From: Candidatus Ribeiella danica
GTDB lineage: Bacteria; Chloroflexota; Chloroflexia; Chloroflexales; Roseiflexaceae
Assembly (NCBI GenBank): GCA_016717335.1
Contig: JADKFS010000006.1
Location: 1 to 64,000 of the forward strand
Direction: 5' to 3'
DNA length: 64,000 nt
Both the position numbers and the translations under genes were made by a program. This document shows, in pieces, positions 51,634 through 60,913 of the stretch (the first letter of the stretch is position 1; each line of letters opens with the position of its first letter). The notes beneath the pieces are model-generated. The model had not been told where the DNA came from and did not search any database. It saw nothing but the letters and a program-made list of their open reading frames with translations.

Positions 51634-51985
51634 GGGGCGCTGCGCCCCCGGCCCCCCGCCCGGGGGAACCCACGCCGGTTCAGGCGGCTCCGCCAGCTTT
51701 TCTCCGGGGCGCTGCGCCCCCGGCCCCCGCCCGGGGGAACCCACGCCGGTTCAGGCGGCTCCGCCAGCTTTTCTCCGGGGCGCTGCGCCCCCGGCCCCCC
51801 GCCCGGGGGAACCCACGCCGGTTCAGGCGGCTCCGCCAGCTTTTCTCCGGGGCGCTGCGCCCCCGGCCCCCCGCCCGGGGGAACCCACGCCGGTTCAGGC
51901 GGCTCCGCCAGCTTTTCTCCGGGGCGCTGCGCCCCCCGGCCCCCCGCCCGGGGGAACCCACGCCGGTTCCCCCGGCCCCCCTCCG
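51634..51985. repeat. About five tandem ~72-bp GC-rich repeats
   Basis: Units begin near 51634, 51707, 51778, 51850 and 51922. Each contains GGGGCGCTGCGCCCCCGGCC, CCCGCCCGGGGGAACCCACG, CCGGTTCAGGCGGCTCCGCC and AGCTTTTCTCC, with hairpins GGGGCGC-TG-CGCCCC and GGCGG-CT-CCGCC. Unit length varies by C-run length (71-73). Frames through it in both strands are artefacts of the repeat. The stretch 51500-52155 holds no gene. Confidence 0.85.
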
Positions 51986-52078
51986 GCAAAAGATGCCGTC
52001 TCCATTTCAATGCGCGTGGCCCATGCCTCATACCATTCCGAGCACGGCCTGTGCACATCCCGCTGCGCCTGGATTCAG
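51972..52078 (+). repeat. Left direct repeat flanking the 52289 gene
   Basis: CTCCGGCAAAAGATGCCGTC, TCCATTTCAATGCGCGTGGC, CCATGCC..CATACCATTCC and GCCTGTGCACATCCCGCTGC recur at 53333-53439 in the same orientation with roughly 90% identity. The pair brackets the phosphodiester glycosidase gene. Confidence 0.75.
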
Positions 52079-52155
52079 CTGGGCATGCACGCCAAGCGCT
52101 AAAGACGAGGCTGGCTTCTTTTGGGGTCCAGGGGCGCAGCCCCCCGCAGCAGCCA

Positions 52156-52184
52156 TTGAAAAATACGAACACACGTGCTATACT
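52156..52184 (+). promoter_or_regulatory. Sigma70-type promoter for the 52289 gene
   Basis: TTGAAA (52156-52161) and TATACT (52179-52184) are separated by exactly 17 bases, and lie in an AT-richer island 105 bp upstream of the ATG at 52289. No other gene follows it more closely. Confidence 0.6.
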
Positions 52185-52288
52185 TTCCCGGTCCCTTTCC
52201 ACCCACAAATGTGGTATCATCCGGCGCAGTTTCGTCGACCGTCGCTCGAACGAAAGCCATGCACATACCGGTTCCCCAAGGCGGAAAC

Positions 52289-53298
52289 ATGCCACGTCTG
52301 CTTGCGCTGCTGGTCGCCCTGGCGATTCTGCTGGCGCTGATCTTCGCATCCCCGTCGCAACCGATCATCTCGCGCTGGCAGCTGCCCGCCCGGTCGCCAC
52401 CGCCGTGGCGCCGGCCCAGCCAGGCGCGATCGTCGGGCAGGCCGCGCTGGACTCGGCCGCGCTCGAGCGCTACAACGCGGGCAGCGCCCTGCAGGACGCC
52501 GACCCGGATCGGCGCGTGCGCTTCTACCGGCGCGACCTGGCGGGCGGCGGCTCGATCGCCTACTTCGTGGTGATGCTCGACGCCAAGGCGCGCGTCGCCG
52601 TGATCAACGCCGACGGCGCGACGCCGGGCAGCGACTCGGCCGGCGATACGATCTGGACCGATGGCAAGCGCCACCTGGCGACCGCCGCCGAGATGGCGCA
52701 GGCGCCCTACGCCCTGCGCGATGGGGCGCCGCCGCTGCTCGCGATGGCGTTCGGCTTTCACGGCGACGCACGCACCTCCGACGAGGGCACGGTGGTGATC
52801 GACGGGACGATCCACCGCGTCAACGCGGGCCGCGCGGCGCTGTGCATCTCGCCCGACGGCCACGCGACGATCGGGCGGTTCGAGCGCGCCGCGCTGGCCG
52901 ACTGCGAGCAGGCGCTCGGCGCCGGGCCGATGATACTGTGGCGCGGAAAGGTCGCCAACCCGGCCGTCGCCGCCGAGACGGACGCGTTCGTGCCCTTCAA
53001 CCCGCTGGGCGAGGACTTCGTGCAGATCGACTGGCGCAGGACGGTCTACAGCGGGCGGTATCCCAAGACCGCGGTGGGCGTCGGCGCGCGCGAAGGCGGC
53101 GGCTCCTACCTGGTGATGCTGGTCTCCTACGGGGTCACAGGCGTCGACCTGGCCGGCCAGCTCCAGGCGATGGGCTGCACCGAGGCGCTGGGCGGCGACG
53201 ACGACACGTCGACCCAGGCGGTCTGGCGCGGCGCCCCCGTGCGCACCGGCGCCGTCCAGCGCGTCCCCGACGCGCTGGCGGTCTACCTGCTGCCGTAG
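52289..53298 (+). CDS. Phosphodiester glycosidase family protein, one frameshift
   Basis: The N-terminus MPRLLALLVALAILLALIFA is a signal anchor from ATG 52289 (GGCGGAAAC upstream). Near 52385-52400 the frame must change, probably by loss of one C in a C-run, to ALDSAALERYNAGSALQDAD, YFVVMLDAKARVAVINADGA, APPLLAMAFGFHGD, HRVNAGRAALCISPDGHATI, CEQALGAGPMILWRGKV, RYPKTAVGVGAREGGGSYLV and LQAMGCTEALGGDDDTSTQA. This is the NAGPA-like PF09992 pattern: repeated glycine turns, 'G P M I L', 'P K T A V G', 'GC..AL.GDD.T'. Extracytoplasmic. Flanked by direct repeats. Confidence 0.65.
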
Positions 53299-53332
53299 CT
53301 CTGTCGCGCAGTCTCTTCCGGGGCGCTGCGCC

Positions 53333-53439
53333 CCCGGCCCCCCTCCGGCAACGGATGCCATCTCCATTTCAATGCGCGTGGCCCATGCCGCATACCATTC
53401 CAAGCGCGGCCTGTGCACATCCCGCTGCGCCTGGATTCA
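53333..53439 (+). repeat. Right direct repeat flanking the 52289 gene
   Basis: Second copy of the 51972-52078 repeat, preceded by CTTCCGGGGCGCTGCGCCCC, the same motif as the tandem array at 51634. So the whole left context is echoed on the right of the gene. Confidence 0.75.
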
Positions 53440-53445
53440 ACGGTA

Positions 53446-53488
53446 GCTCGGCACGGGGTTTCGGCTCCGCCGAAACCCCGTGCCGAGC
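53446..53488. repeat. 20-bp-stem hairpin element (family member 2)
   Basis: GCTCGGCACGGGGTTTCGGC, TCC loop, exact complement. Stem and loop lengths equal those at 33779-33821. The inner nine pairs (GGTTTCGGC) are the same and the outer eleven differ but still pair. It is followed, as there, by a CCCCTCTCCC...GGGAGAGGGG hairpin and CAGGGGGTGAGGG. 53441-53701 holds no gene. Confidence 0.8.
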
Positions 53489-53701
53489 CAATAATCCCCC
53501 CCTCTCCCGGCGGGAGAGGGGGCAGGGGGTGAGGGCCTGCGGGGCATCAGCATGCGCTGCAACCCCCCAAAAAAAGGGGGGCGCGCGGGGGGCGCGCAAG
53601 CCCCCCGCAGGACTGCCAGTGGCACGTGTCTTGCTAGTTGGGTAGCTGCGCACCTCATCGAGCTTATTGATAAAGAAGACCCTTATCTCCGGGGAGCACG
53701 C

Positions 53702-53953
53702 ATGATCGTCAACCGAATCGGCGAGATCGCGCGGCGGCGCGGCATTACGAAGATCACCGAGCTGGCTGAGCGGTCCGGGCTGGCGTATAACACGGCGCAT
53801 GCGCTCTTCACGGGCCGCACGACGCGGATCGACTACGATACGCTCGATCGCCTGTGCGAGACCCTGGACGCGCAGCCGGGCGAGCTGCTGGTCTACGTCA
53901 AAGGCGCGTCCGTGGCCGCCTTCGATCGCGGCGAGCGCTCGCCCAGGTCGTAG
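53702..53953 (+). CDS. Small Cro/CI-type HTH regulator (HTH_26, YozG-like)
   Basis: 83 residues from ATG 53702 (GGGGAGCACGC upstream): MIVNRIGEIARRRGITKITE, LAERSGLAYNTAHALFTGRT and TRIDYDTLDRLCETLDAQPG, ELLVYVKG. This is the HTH_26 pattern, with recognition helix YNTAHALFTGRT and the conserved 'TLD.LCE.L...PGELL..'. Target unknown. It precedes the kinase cluster by about 80 bp on the same strand. Confidence 0.85.
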   Translation: MIVNRIGEIARRRGITKITELAERSGLAYNTAHALFTGRTTRIDYDTLDRLCETLDAQPGELLVYVKGASVAAFDRGERSPRS

Positions 53954-54035
53954 CAGCCTCGTGCGCAGCTACACATCTGCCGGAACCCTACCCCGAGCGG
54001 TGACGTTTGAACATACCATATCGTAGCATGCAGCC

Positions 54036-57000
54036 ATGATCGTAGACGAGGATGTGTTCGTCGGCGGCGGAGAGATGAGCGCGCTCATGCGCGCCTTCGA
54101 CTGGTCGTGCACGCCGCTCGGGCCGCCCGAGAGCTGGCCGCGCAGCCTCCGCACGGCGCTGAGCCTGTGCCTGGCCTCGCGCTTCCCGATGCTGATCTGG
54201 TGGGGGCCTGAGCTGATGATGCTCTACAACGACGCCTACCGCCCGATCCTCGGCACGACCAAGCACCCGGCCGCGCTCGGCCAGCGCGGCCGCGAGTGCT
54301 GGCCGGAGATCTGGCACATCATCGGCCCGATGCTCGGGCGGGTGCTCGCCAGCGGCGAGGCGACCTGGTCCGACGACCAGCTGCTCTGCCTCGACCGCAA
54401 CGGCGATAGCGAGGAGTGCTACTTTACCTTCTCGTACAGCCCGATCCGCGACGAGGCCGGCGTCGGCGGGGGTGTTTACGGCCGTGACCGAGACGACTGC
54501 CCGGGTGCTGAGCGAGCGGCGGCTGCGCACGCTGCGCGACCTGGCCGACCGCACCGCCCGGGCCAAGACGGCGGAATCGGCCTGCGCAGCCGCGATCGAT
54601 GCCCTGGCCGGCAGCACCGCCGATCTGCCGTTCGCGCTGCTCTATCTGCTCGACGAGGCTGGCACGCATGCGCGGCTGGCCGGCGCGACCGGCCTGAAGC
54701 CTGCGGCCGCCGCCAGCCCCGCGGCCGTGTCGCTCGTCGAGACGGCGCCCGCCGCCAGCGGCTGGCCGCTGGGGCAGGTCGCGGCCGGCGGGGCGGCCGT
54801 TCTCGTGGACGACCTGGCGGACCGCTTCGGCGCAGAGGTCTGGGCTGCCCTTCCGCAGCAGCCGCGCGCCGCGCTGGTGCTGCGGGTGTCGCAGCCGGGC
54901 CAGGGCCGGCCGGCCGGCCTGCTGGTGGCCGGCATCAGCCCGCTGCGCGCGCTCGACGACGACTACCGCGGCTTCCTGGACCTGGTCGCCGGCCATATCG
55001 CGACGGCGATCGCGAACGCGCGCGCCTACGAGGCCGAGCGGCGGCGCGCCGAGGCGCTGGCCGAGCTGGATCGCGCCAAGACCGCGTTCTTTAGCAACGT
55101 GAGCCACGAGTTCCGCACGCCGCTGACGCTCATGCTCGGGCCGCTCGAAGACCTGATGGCCGAGGTCGGCGCGCGCGCCCGGCCGCACGAGCGCGAGCGG
55201 CTCGAGATCATGCACCGCAACGGGCTGCGGCTGCTGAACCTGGTGAACACGCTGCTCGACTTCTCGCGCATCGAGGCCGGCCGGGTGCAGGTGCACTACG
55301 AGCCGACCGACCTGGCGCGGCTGACGGTGGAGCTGGCGAGCGTGTTTCGCTCGGCGGTCGAGCAGGCCGGGCTGCGCCTGCTCGTCGACTGCCGGCCGCT
55401 GCCCGAGCCGGTCTACGTCGACCGCGAGATGTGGGAAAGATCGTGCTCAACCTGCTGTCGAACGCCTTCAAGTACACCTTCGAGGGCGAGATCGCCGTGC
55501 TGCTGCGGCCGGTCGACGGCCGGGTCGAGCTGTCGATCCGCGACACCGGCATTGGCATCGCGCCCGAGGATCTGCCGCGGCTGTTCGAGCGCTTCCACCG
55601 GGTGCGCGGGGCGCGCGCGCGCACGTACGAGGGCACGGGGATCGGCCTCGCGCTGGTCCAGGAGCTGGCCCGGCTGCACGGCGGGGCGGTGCGCGCGACC
55701 AGCGCCGTCGGCGCGGGCAGCACCTTCACCGTGACGATCCCGCTGGGTCAGGCCCATCTGCCGGACGATCGAGCCGCCGGCGATGTCGGCGTCGGCTCGA
55801 ACGGCTCGCGCGCGCGGCCCTACGCTGCCGAGGCGCTGCTCTGGCTGCCGCGGGCCGCCGGCACGGGCGAGCCTGCCGCGGACCTCCAGCCGTCCGGGCC
55901 GCTGATCCTGCTGGTGGACGACAACGCCGACATGCGCGACTACCTGGGCCGGCTGCTGAGCCAGCACTGGGCGGTGCGGATGGTTGGCGACGGCCAGGCC
56001 GCGCTGGCGGCCGCGCGCGAGCAGACGCCCGACCTGGTGCTGGCCGACGTCATGATGCCCGGCCTCGACGGCTTCCAGCTGCTGCGCGCGCTGCGCGCCG
56101 ACGAGCGCACGTGCGCGGCCCCGGTGCTGCTGCTCTCGGCGCGCGCCGGGGAAGAGGCCGCCGTGGAGGGGCTGGACGCGGGCGCCGACGACTATCTGAT
56201 CAAGCCGTTCTCGGCGCGCGAGCTGCTCGCGCGCGTGCGAACGCACCTGGCGCTGGCCCAGCTGCGCCGCAGGTCGGCCGCGCGCGAGACGCGCGCCCGC
56301 CAGGCCGCCGAGCGCGCCGCCGATCGGTCCGCGCGGCTGCAGGCGGTCACCGCCGCGCTGGTCGACATCCGCGCGCCGGCCCAGGTCGCCGCCGTGGTGG
56401 TCGAGCAGGGCGTTGCGGCGATGGGCGCGAGCGCCGGCGGGCTGGCGCTGCTCGACGCCGACCTGGGCGAGCTCGATCTGATCCACCAGGTCGGCTACCC
56501 GCCGGGGCAGCAGTCGGAGTGGCTGCGCTTTCCGCTCGCCGCGCCGATCCCGCTTGCCGAGGCCGCGCGCACCGGCATCCCGATCTGGCTGGAGACGCGC
56601 GCGGAGCGCGCCGCGCGCTACCCAGACCTGGCCGGCGCCGACGCCGGCGCATGGGCGGCGCTGCCGCTGCTGATCGGCGGGCGGGCGATCGGCGCGCTGG
56701 GGCTGCGATTCGCCGGGCCACGGTCGTTCGACGAGGCCGAGCGCGCCTTTCTGAGCGCGCTGGCCCAGCAGGGCGCCCAGGCGATCGACCGCGCGCGGCT
56801 GGATGCGGCCGAGCGCCGGGTCCAGGACGAGCTGGCGCAGGCCCAGCGGCGCGCCACCTTTCTCGCCGACGCCGGCGCGCTGCTGGCCTCCTCGCTCGAC
56901 GAGCAGACCACGCTCAAGCGCCTGGCGCGCCTGTGCGTGCCGTTTCTGGCGGATATCTGCGCGGTCGATCTGGTGCTCGACGACGGCGCGATCCGCCGCG

Positions 57001-58682
57001 TGGCCGTGGCGCACGTCGATCCCGCCAAGGAGCGCGTGCTGCACTTGCTCAGCCCGCCCACGCTCCCGCTGCCCCCGCCGGTCGAGCAGCTCCAGCAGGC
57101 GCTCGCCGCCGGCAAGTCCACGTTTGTGCCGGTGCTGGACGAGACGCGCCTGATCGAGCAGGCCGGGGACGACGACCAGCGCGCCCTGCTGCTCGCGCTG
57201 GGGGCCTACCGGTCGCCGATCGTGGTGCCGCTGACGGCGCGCGGCCGCCTGATCGGCGCGCTCTCGTTCGCGACGAGCGACCCCGCGCGGCGCTACGGCC
57301 CGGCCGACCTGGCGCTGGTCGAAGAGCTGGCGCGCCGGGCCGCGGTCGCGCTCGACAACGCGCACCTGTACCACGAGGCCCGCGAGCTCGCGCGCGACGA
57401 GCGGCGGCACGCGAGCTCGCTGCGCATGCTGACCGAGGCGGCGCGGCGCATTCACACGACCCTCGCGCTCGACGAGACGCTGCGGATGATCACCGACCAG
57501 GCGCGCGCGATCATCGGCGCGCACCAGGCGGTCACCAGCCTGGTCGACGGCGAGCGCTGGGAGCAGGCGATCAGCACGCTCTCGCTCTCGAACAAGTACG
57601 CGGCCTGGCGGTCGTACCGGGCGACGGCGAGCGGCCAGGGGATCTATACGATCGTCTGCCGCGAGAACCGCGCGATGCGGCTGACCCAGGCCGAGCTGGA
57701 GGCGCACCCGGCCTGGCGGGGCTTCAGCGCCGAGGCCGGCCGCCACCCGCCGCTGCGCGGCTGGCTGGCCGCGCCGCTGATCGGCCGCGAGCGGGAGAGC
57801 ATCGGCCTGATCCAGCTCTCGGACAAGTACGAGGGCGAGTTCACCGCCGAGGACGAGGCGATCCTGGTGCAGCTGGCCCAGCTCGCCGCGGTGGCGGTCG
57901 AGAACGCGCGGCTGTACCGCCAGATCCAGGCGGCCGTGCGCGCGCGCGACGAGGTGATCTCGGTCGTCTCGCACGATCTGAAGAACCCGCTCGGCGTCAT
58001 CAAGGGCTACGCGCAGCAGCTCCAGCGGCGGGCGCGCCGGACGGGCATGCTCGACCTCGCGCGGGTCGACGACTACGCTTCGAAGATCGACGACGCGGCG
58101 ACGAGGATGATGGACCTGCTGAACGACGTGCTCGATCTGGCGCGCCTGCAGGGCGGCCAGCAGCTCGAGCTCGAGCGGCAGCCGACCGACCTGGTGGCGC
58201 TGGCCCGCCAGGTCGCGACCGGGCAGCAGCAGACGACCGATCGGCACCGCATCCTGGTGCAGGCGCCGGTGGCCGAGCTGGTGGGCCTGTGGGATGCGGC
58301 GCGGCTGGAGCGCGCGCTGGCCAACCTGGTCTCCAACGCGATCAAGTATAGCCCGCATGGCGGCGAGGTGTGCCTGGCGATCGAGCAAGAGCGCCGCGAC
58401 GACGGCGCCTGGGCGGTGCTGCACGTGCAGGACTACGGCATCGGTATCCCGGAGGCCGACCTGCCGCATGTCTTCGATCGCTTCCACCGTGGAGCCAACG
58501 TCTTTGGGCAAATCAGCGGCACTGGGCTTGGGCTCGCGAGCGCGCGCCAGATTATCGAACAGCATCGTGGAATGATTGGCGTGGCGAGCGCCGAGGGCCG
58601 CGGCGCGCGCTTCACGCTGCGGCTGCCGCTTGTCACAGGTGAGGTTGCCGATGACAGCAGATCAACTCCTCCAATATCTTAG
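54036..58682 (+). CDS. Hybrid histidine kinase with two kinase cores, receiver and multiple GAF domains (two frameshifts)
   Basis: About 1548 codons. PAS-like N-terminus (RAFDWSCTPLGPPESWPRSL, RFPMLIWWGPELMMLYNDAY), GAF (~54510-55040), HisKA AKTAFFSNVSHEFRTPLTLM, HATPase (NAFKYTFEG, DTGIGIA, GTGIGLALVQELARLHGG), receiver (ILLVDDNADM, DLVLADVMMPGLDGFQLL, GADDYLIKPF; phospho-Asp in ADVMMPG), three GAFs (~56340-57920), second HisKA ARDEVISVVSHDLKNPLGVI and second HATPase (NAIKYSPHGG, GTGLGLASARQIIEQH). Extra G at 54472-54476 (GGGGG) and a lost A at about 55436 (GGGAAAG) split it into frames. Both look like homopolymer errors. Overlaps the next gene by 32 bp. Confidence 0.82.
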
Positions 58683-60489
58683 CTGGACAGTCTATGGCCT
58701 GCTGTTTGTGATCGGCCTCTTCAACGCGGTGCGCAGGCCGCGGCGCGTGAATGTGGATATCGCGCTGCTGTTCAGCTTCCCGGCCGCCCTGATCGCGATC
58801 ACGGTCGCGCTGGCGCTCGGGCTGATTTCGGGCGGACCCATCCCCCGCGTGATTACGTCCGTACTGATCCTGTCGCTGCCCTACCTGCTGGTGCGCCTGC
58901 TCGACGATTTCATGGGTGTCGCCCCGCGCGTGAAGCGCGGCGCGGAGATCGGGCTGCTGCTCGCGGTGGTCGCCGTGGCCGCGCTCAGCCCGTCGATGCC
59001 GATCGGGATCACGCTGCTGATGGTGCTGTACCTGGTGGTGCTGCTGATCTACGCAGCGGTGGTGTTCATCCGCGAGTCGCGCCGGGCCAGCGGGGTCACC
59101 CGCCGGCGAATGCTGGCGGTGGCGGCCGGGGCGCTGCTGCTGATGCTGGAGTTTCTGCTGATCGGGGTGAGCGCGGCGCTTGGGGCGACGGACCTGGCGC
59201 GCATCATGGTCGATCTATCCGGCCTCGCCTCGGGGGTTGGCTTTTTTCTCGGCTTCGCGCCGCCGAGCTGGCTGCGGCGCACCTGGCAGGAGCCCGAGCT
59301 GCGCGCGTTTCTGGGGCGCGCGGCCAGCCTGCCGCGGCTGCCCAGCACGGCCATGATCATCACCGAGCTCGAGCGGGGCGCGTCTGCCTCGGTCGGCGCC
59401 CCCAGCGCGTGGATCGGCCAGTGGGACGAGGCCAGCCAGCTGCTGCGGTTCGAGCGCGACGGCCACGCCATCGAGCTGCAGCCCGGCGAGAATCTGCCGG
59501 CGGCGCAGGCATTTCGGACCCAGCGGCCGGTGTTCGTCACCGATGTGCCCTACACCGGCGCGGCGTCGGCCGGCGCCGGCAGGCCGCCGCGCACCGTCGC
59601 CGTGCTGGCGGCGCCGATCACCGCCGGCGCGAAGCGGCTGGGCGTGCTGGTGGTCTACGCGCCCCGCGCGCCGATCTTCGCCGACGACGACCTCGCGCTG
59701 GTGCAGCTGCTGGCCGACCAGGCCGCGGTGATCCTCGAGAGCCGCGCGCTGATCGACGAGGCCGCGCAGGTGCGCGCGCGCGAGGAGGCCGCCCGGCTCA
59801 AGGAGGACTTTCTCTCGGCCGCGGCCCACGATCTCAAGACGCCGCTGACGACGCTGGTGGCGCGGGCGCAGTTTCTCGAGCGGCGCGCGCTGCGCGACCC
59901 GAGCACGCCGGCCGACCTGGCCTCGATCCAGCAGCTCGTGCACGAGGGCCAGCGGCTGAAGCGCCTGGTCCTGGAGCTGCTCGACGCCTCGCGCACCGAG
60001 CAGGGGCGGCTGGTCGGCGAGCGCGCGCCGGTCGACCTGGTGGCGATCGCGCAGGAGATCTGCGCGCGACACGACTCGGAGCGCCATGGCTGCGCGGTCG
60101 AGGCCGATGGCCCGGTCGTCGGCGCGTACGATCAGCACCGGATCGCCCAGCTGCTCGAAAACCTGGTGGACAACGCGACCAAGTATAGCCCCGAGGGCGG
60201 CGCCGTTCGGATCAAGATCTGGCGCGCGGACGAGCAGGCGCATATCAGCGTGAGCGATAGCGGGATCGGCATCCCGCCGGACGACCTGCCGCACATCTTC
60301 GAGCGCTTCTACCGCGCCGGCAATGTCGACGACCGGCGCTTCATGGGCATGGGGCTGGGCCTGTTCATCTGTCGCGGCATTGTCGAGCAGCACGACGGCG
60401 AGATCAAGGCGACCAGCCGGCCGGGCCAGGGTAGCACATTCTCTATCACATTGCCGCTCGCGCCAGTGGGAGCAGTCGTCTATGCATAA
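58651..60489 (+). CDS. Membrane sensor histidine kinase (7TM-like, GAF)
   Basis: 612 residues from ATG 58651. Seven hydrophobic N-terminal segments (WTVYGLLFVIGLFNAVRRPR, IALLFSFPAALIAITVALAL, VITSVLILSLPYLLVRLLDD, GITLLMVLYLVVLLIYAAVV and others), then a GAF-like domain (~230-390), HisKA LKEDFLSAAAHDLKTPLTTL (His ~ 412) and HATPase (LLENLVDNATKYSPEGGAVR, SDSGIGIPPDDLPHIFERFY, GMGLGLFICRGIVEQHDGEI). It senses a membrane or cytosolic signal and phosphorylates a receiver, probably the CheY-like protein encoded next (8-nt overlap). Confidence 0.88.
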   Translation: MTADQLLQYLSWTVYGLLFVIGLFNAVRRPRRVNVDIALLFSFPAALIAITVALALGLISGGPIPRVITSVLILSLPYLLVRLLDDFMGVAPRVKRGAEIGLLLAVVAVAALSPSMPIGITLLMVLYLVVLLIYAAVVFIRESRRASGVTRRRMLAVAAGALLLMLEFLLIGVSAALGATDLARIMVDLSGLASGVGFFLGFAPPSWLRRTWQEPELRAFLGRAASLPRLPSTAMIITELERGASASVGAPSAWIGQWDEASQLLRFERDGHAIELQPGENLPAAQAFRTQRPVFVTDVPYTGAASAGAGRPPRTVAVLAAPITAGAKRLGVLVVYAPRAPIFADDDLALVQLLADQAAVILESRALIDEAAQVRAREEAARLKEDFLSAAAHDLKTPLTTLVARAQFLERRALRDPSTPADLASIQQLVHEGQRLKRLVLELLDASRTEQGRLVGERAPVDLVAIAQEICARHDSERHGCAVEADGPVVGAYDQHRIAQLLENLVDNATKYSPEGGAVRIKIWRADEQAHISVSDSGIGIPPDDLPHIFERFYRAGNVDDRRFMGMGLGLFICRGIVEQHDGEIKATSRPGQGSTFSITLPLAPVGAVVYA

Positions 60490-60835
60490 TGATTCGATCC
60501 TGGTGATCGACGACGATCCGGCGATCTTGTCGACTGTCTCGGATATTCTCCAGTACGAGGGCTACGCCGTGGCGACGGCCACGAACGGGGTCGAGGCGCT
60601 GCGCTACATCGAGCGGGTGCACCCCGCTTTGATCTTGCTGGACATGCGCATGCCCGTGCTCGACGGCTGGGGGTTCGCGCGCACCCTGCGCGAGCGCGGC
60701 ATCACCCTGCCGATCGTCGTGATGACGGCCGCGCAAGACGCGCGCCGCTGGGCCCAGGAGATCGGCGCGACCGGCTATCTCGCCAAGCCGTTCGAGCTGG
60801 CCGATCTGCTCGATACGATCGAGCGGCTGCGCTAA
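60482..60835 (+). CDS. CheY-like single-domain response regulator
   Basis: 117 residues: MHNDSILVIDDDPAILSTVS, DILQYEGYAVATATNGVEAL, LILLDMRMPVLDGWGFARTL, LPIVVMTAAQDARRWAQEIG and ATGYLAKPFELADLLDTIER. Acidic pocket DDD, phospho-acceptor Asp in LLDMRMP, Thr/Ala switch MTAA and Lys in AKPF are all present. No output domain. Overlaps the kinase gene by eight bases, so they form one unit. Confidence 0.93.
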   Translation: MHNDSILVIDDDPAILSTVSDILQYEGYAVATATNGVEALRYIERVHPALILLDMRMPVLDGWGFARTLRERGITLPIVVMTAAQDARRWAQEIGATGYLAKPFELADLLDTIERLR

Positions 60836-60863
60836 GACCTTGTTCTTCCGAGCGCTACAATTC

Positions 60864-60894
60864 GAGGTGTGGTCTGGGGCGCAGACCACACCTC
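60864..60894 (+). terminator. Stem-loop after the kinase-regulator unit
   Basis: GAGGTGTGGTCT (60864-60875) and AGACCACACCTC (60883-60894) pair perfectly with a 7-base loop. It lies 29 bp after the response regulator stop and before the next gene. No U tract follows, so it may be only a partial terminator or an mRNA stabiliser. Confidence 0.5.
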
Positions 60895-60913
60895 CCCAAG
60901 CTGTAAAAAGGCA

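Noticed and set aside
51535..52288. N-terminal extension of the glycosidase frame through the tandem repeats
   Set aside because: Translation is repeat-derived; a promoter, ribosome binding site and signal anchor support the start at 52289 in another frame followed by a frameshift.
56111..58351. Plus-strand ORF of 746 codons in a second frame
   Set aside because: Arg/Gly/Ala-rich frame shadow inside the hybrid kinase.
55413..58565. Minus-strand ORF of 1050 codons
   Set aside because: It lies opposite the hybrid kinase, whose motifs are clear. Its composition is His/Arg/Gln/Leu/Gly-rich as expected from antisense of high-GC coding DNA.
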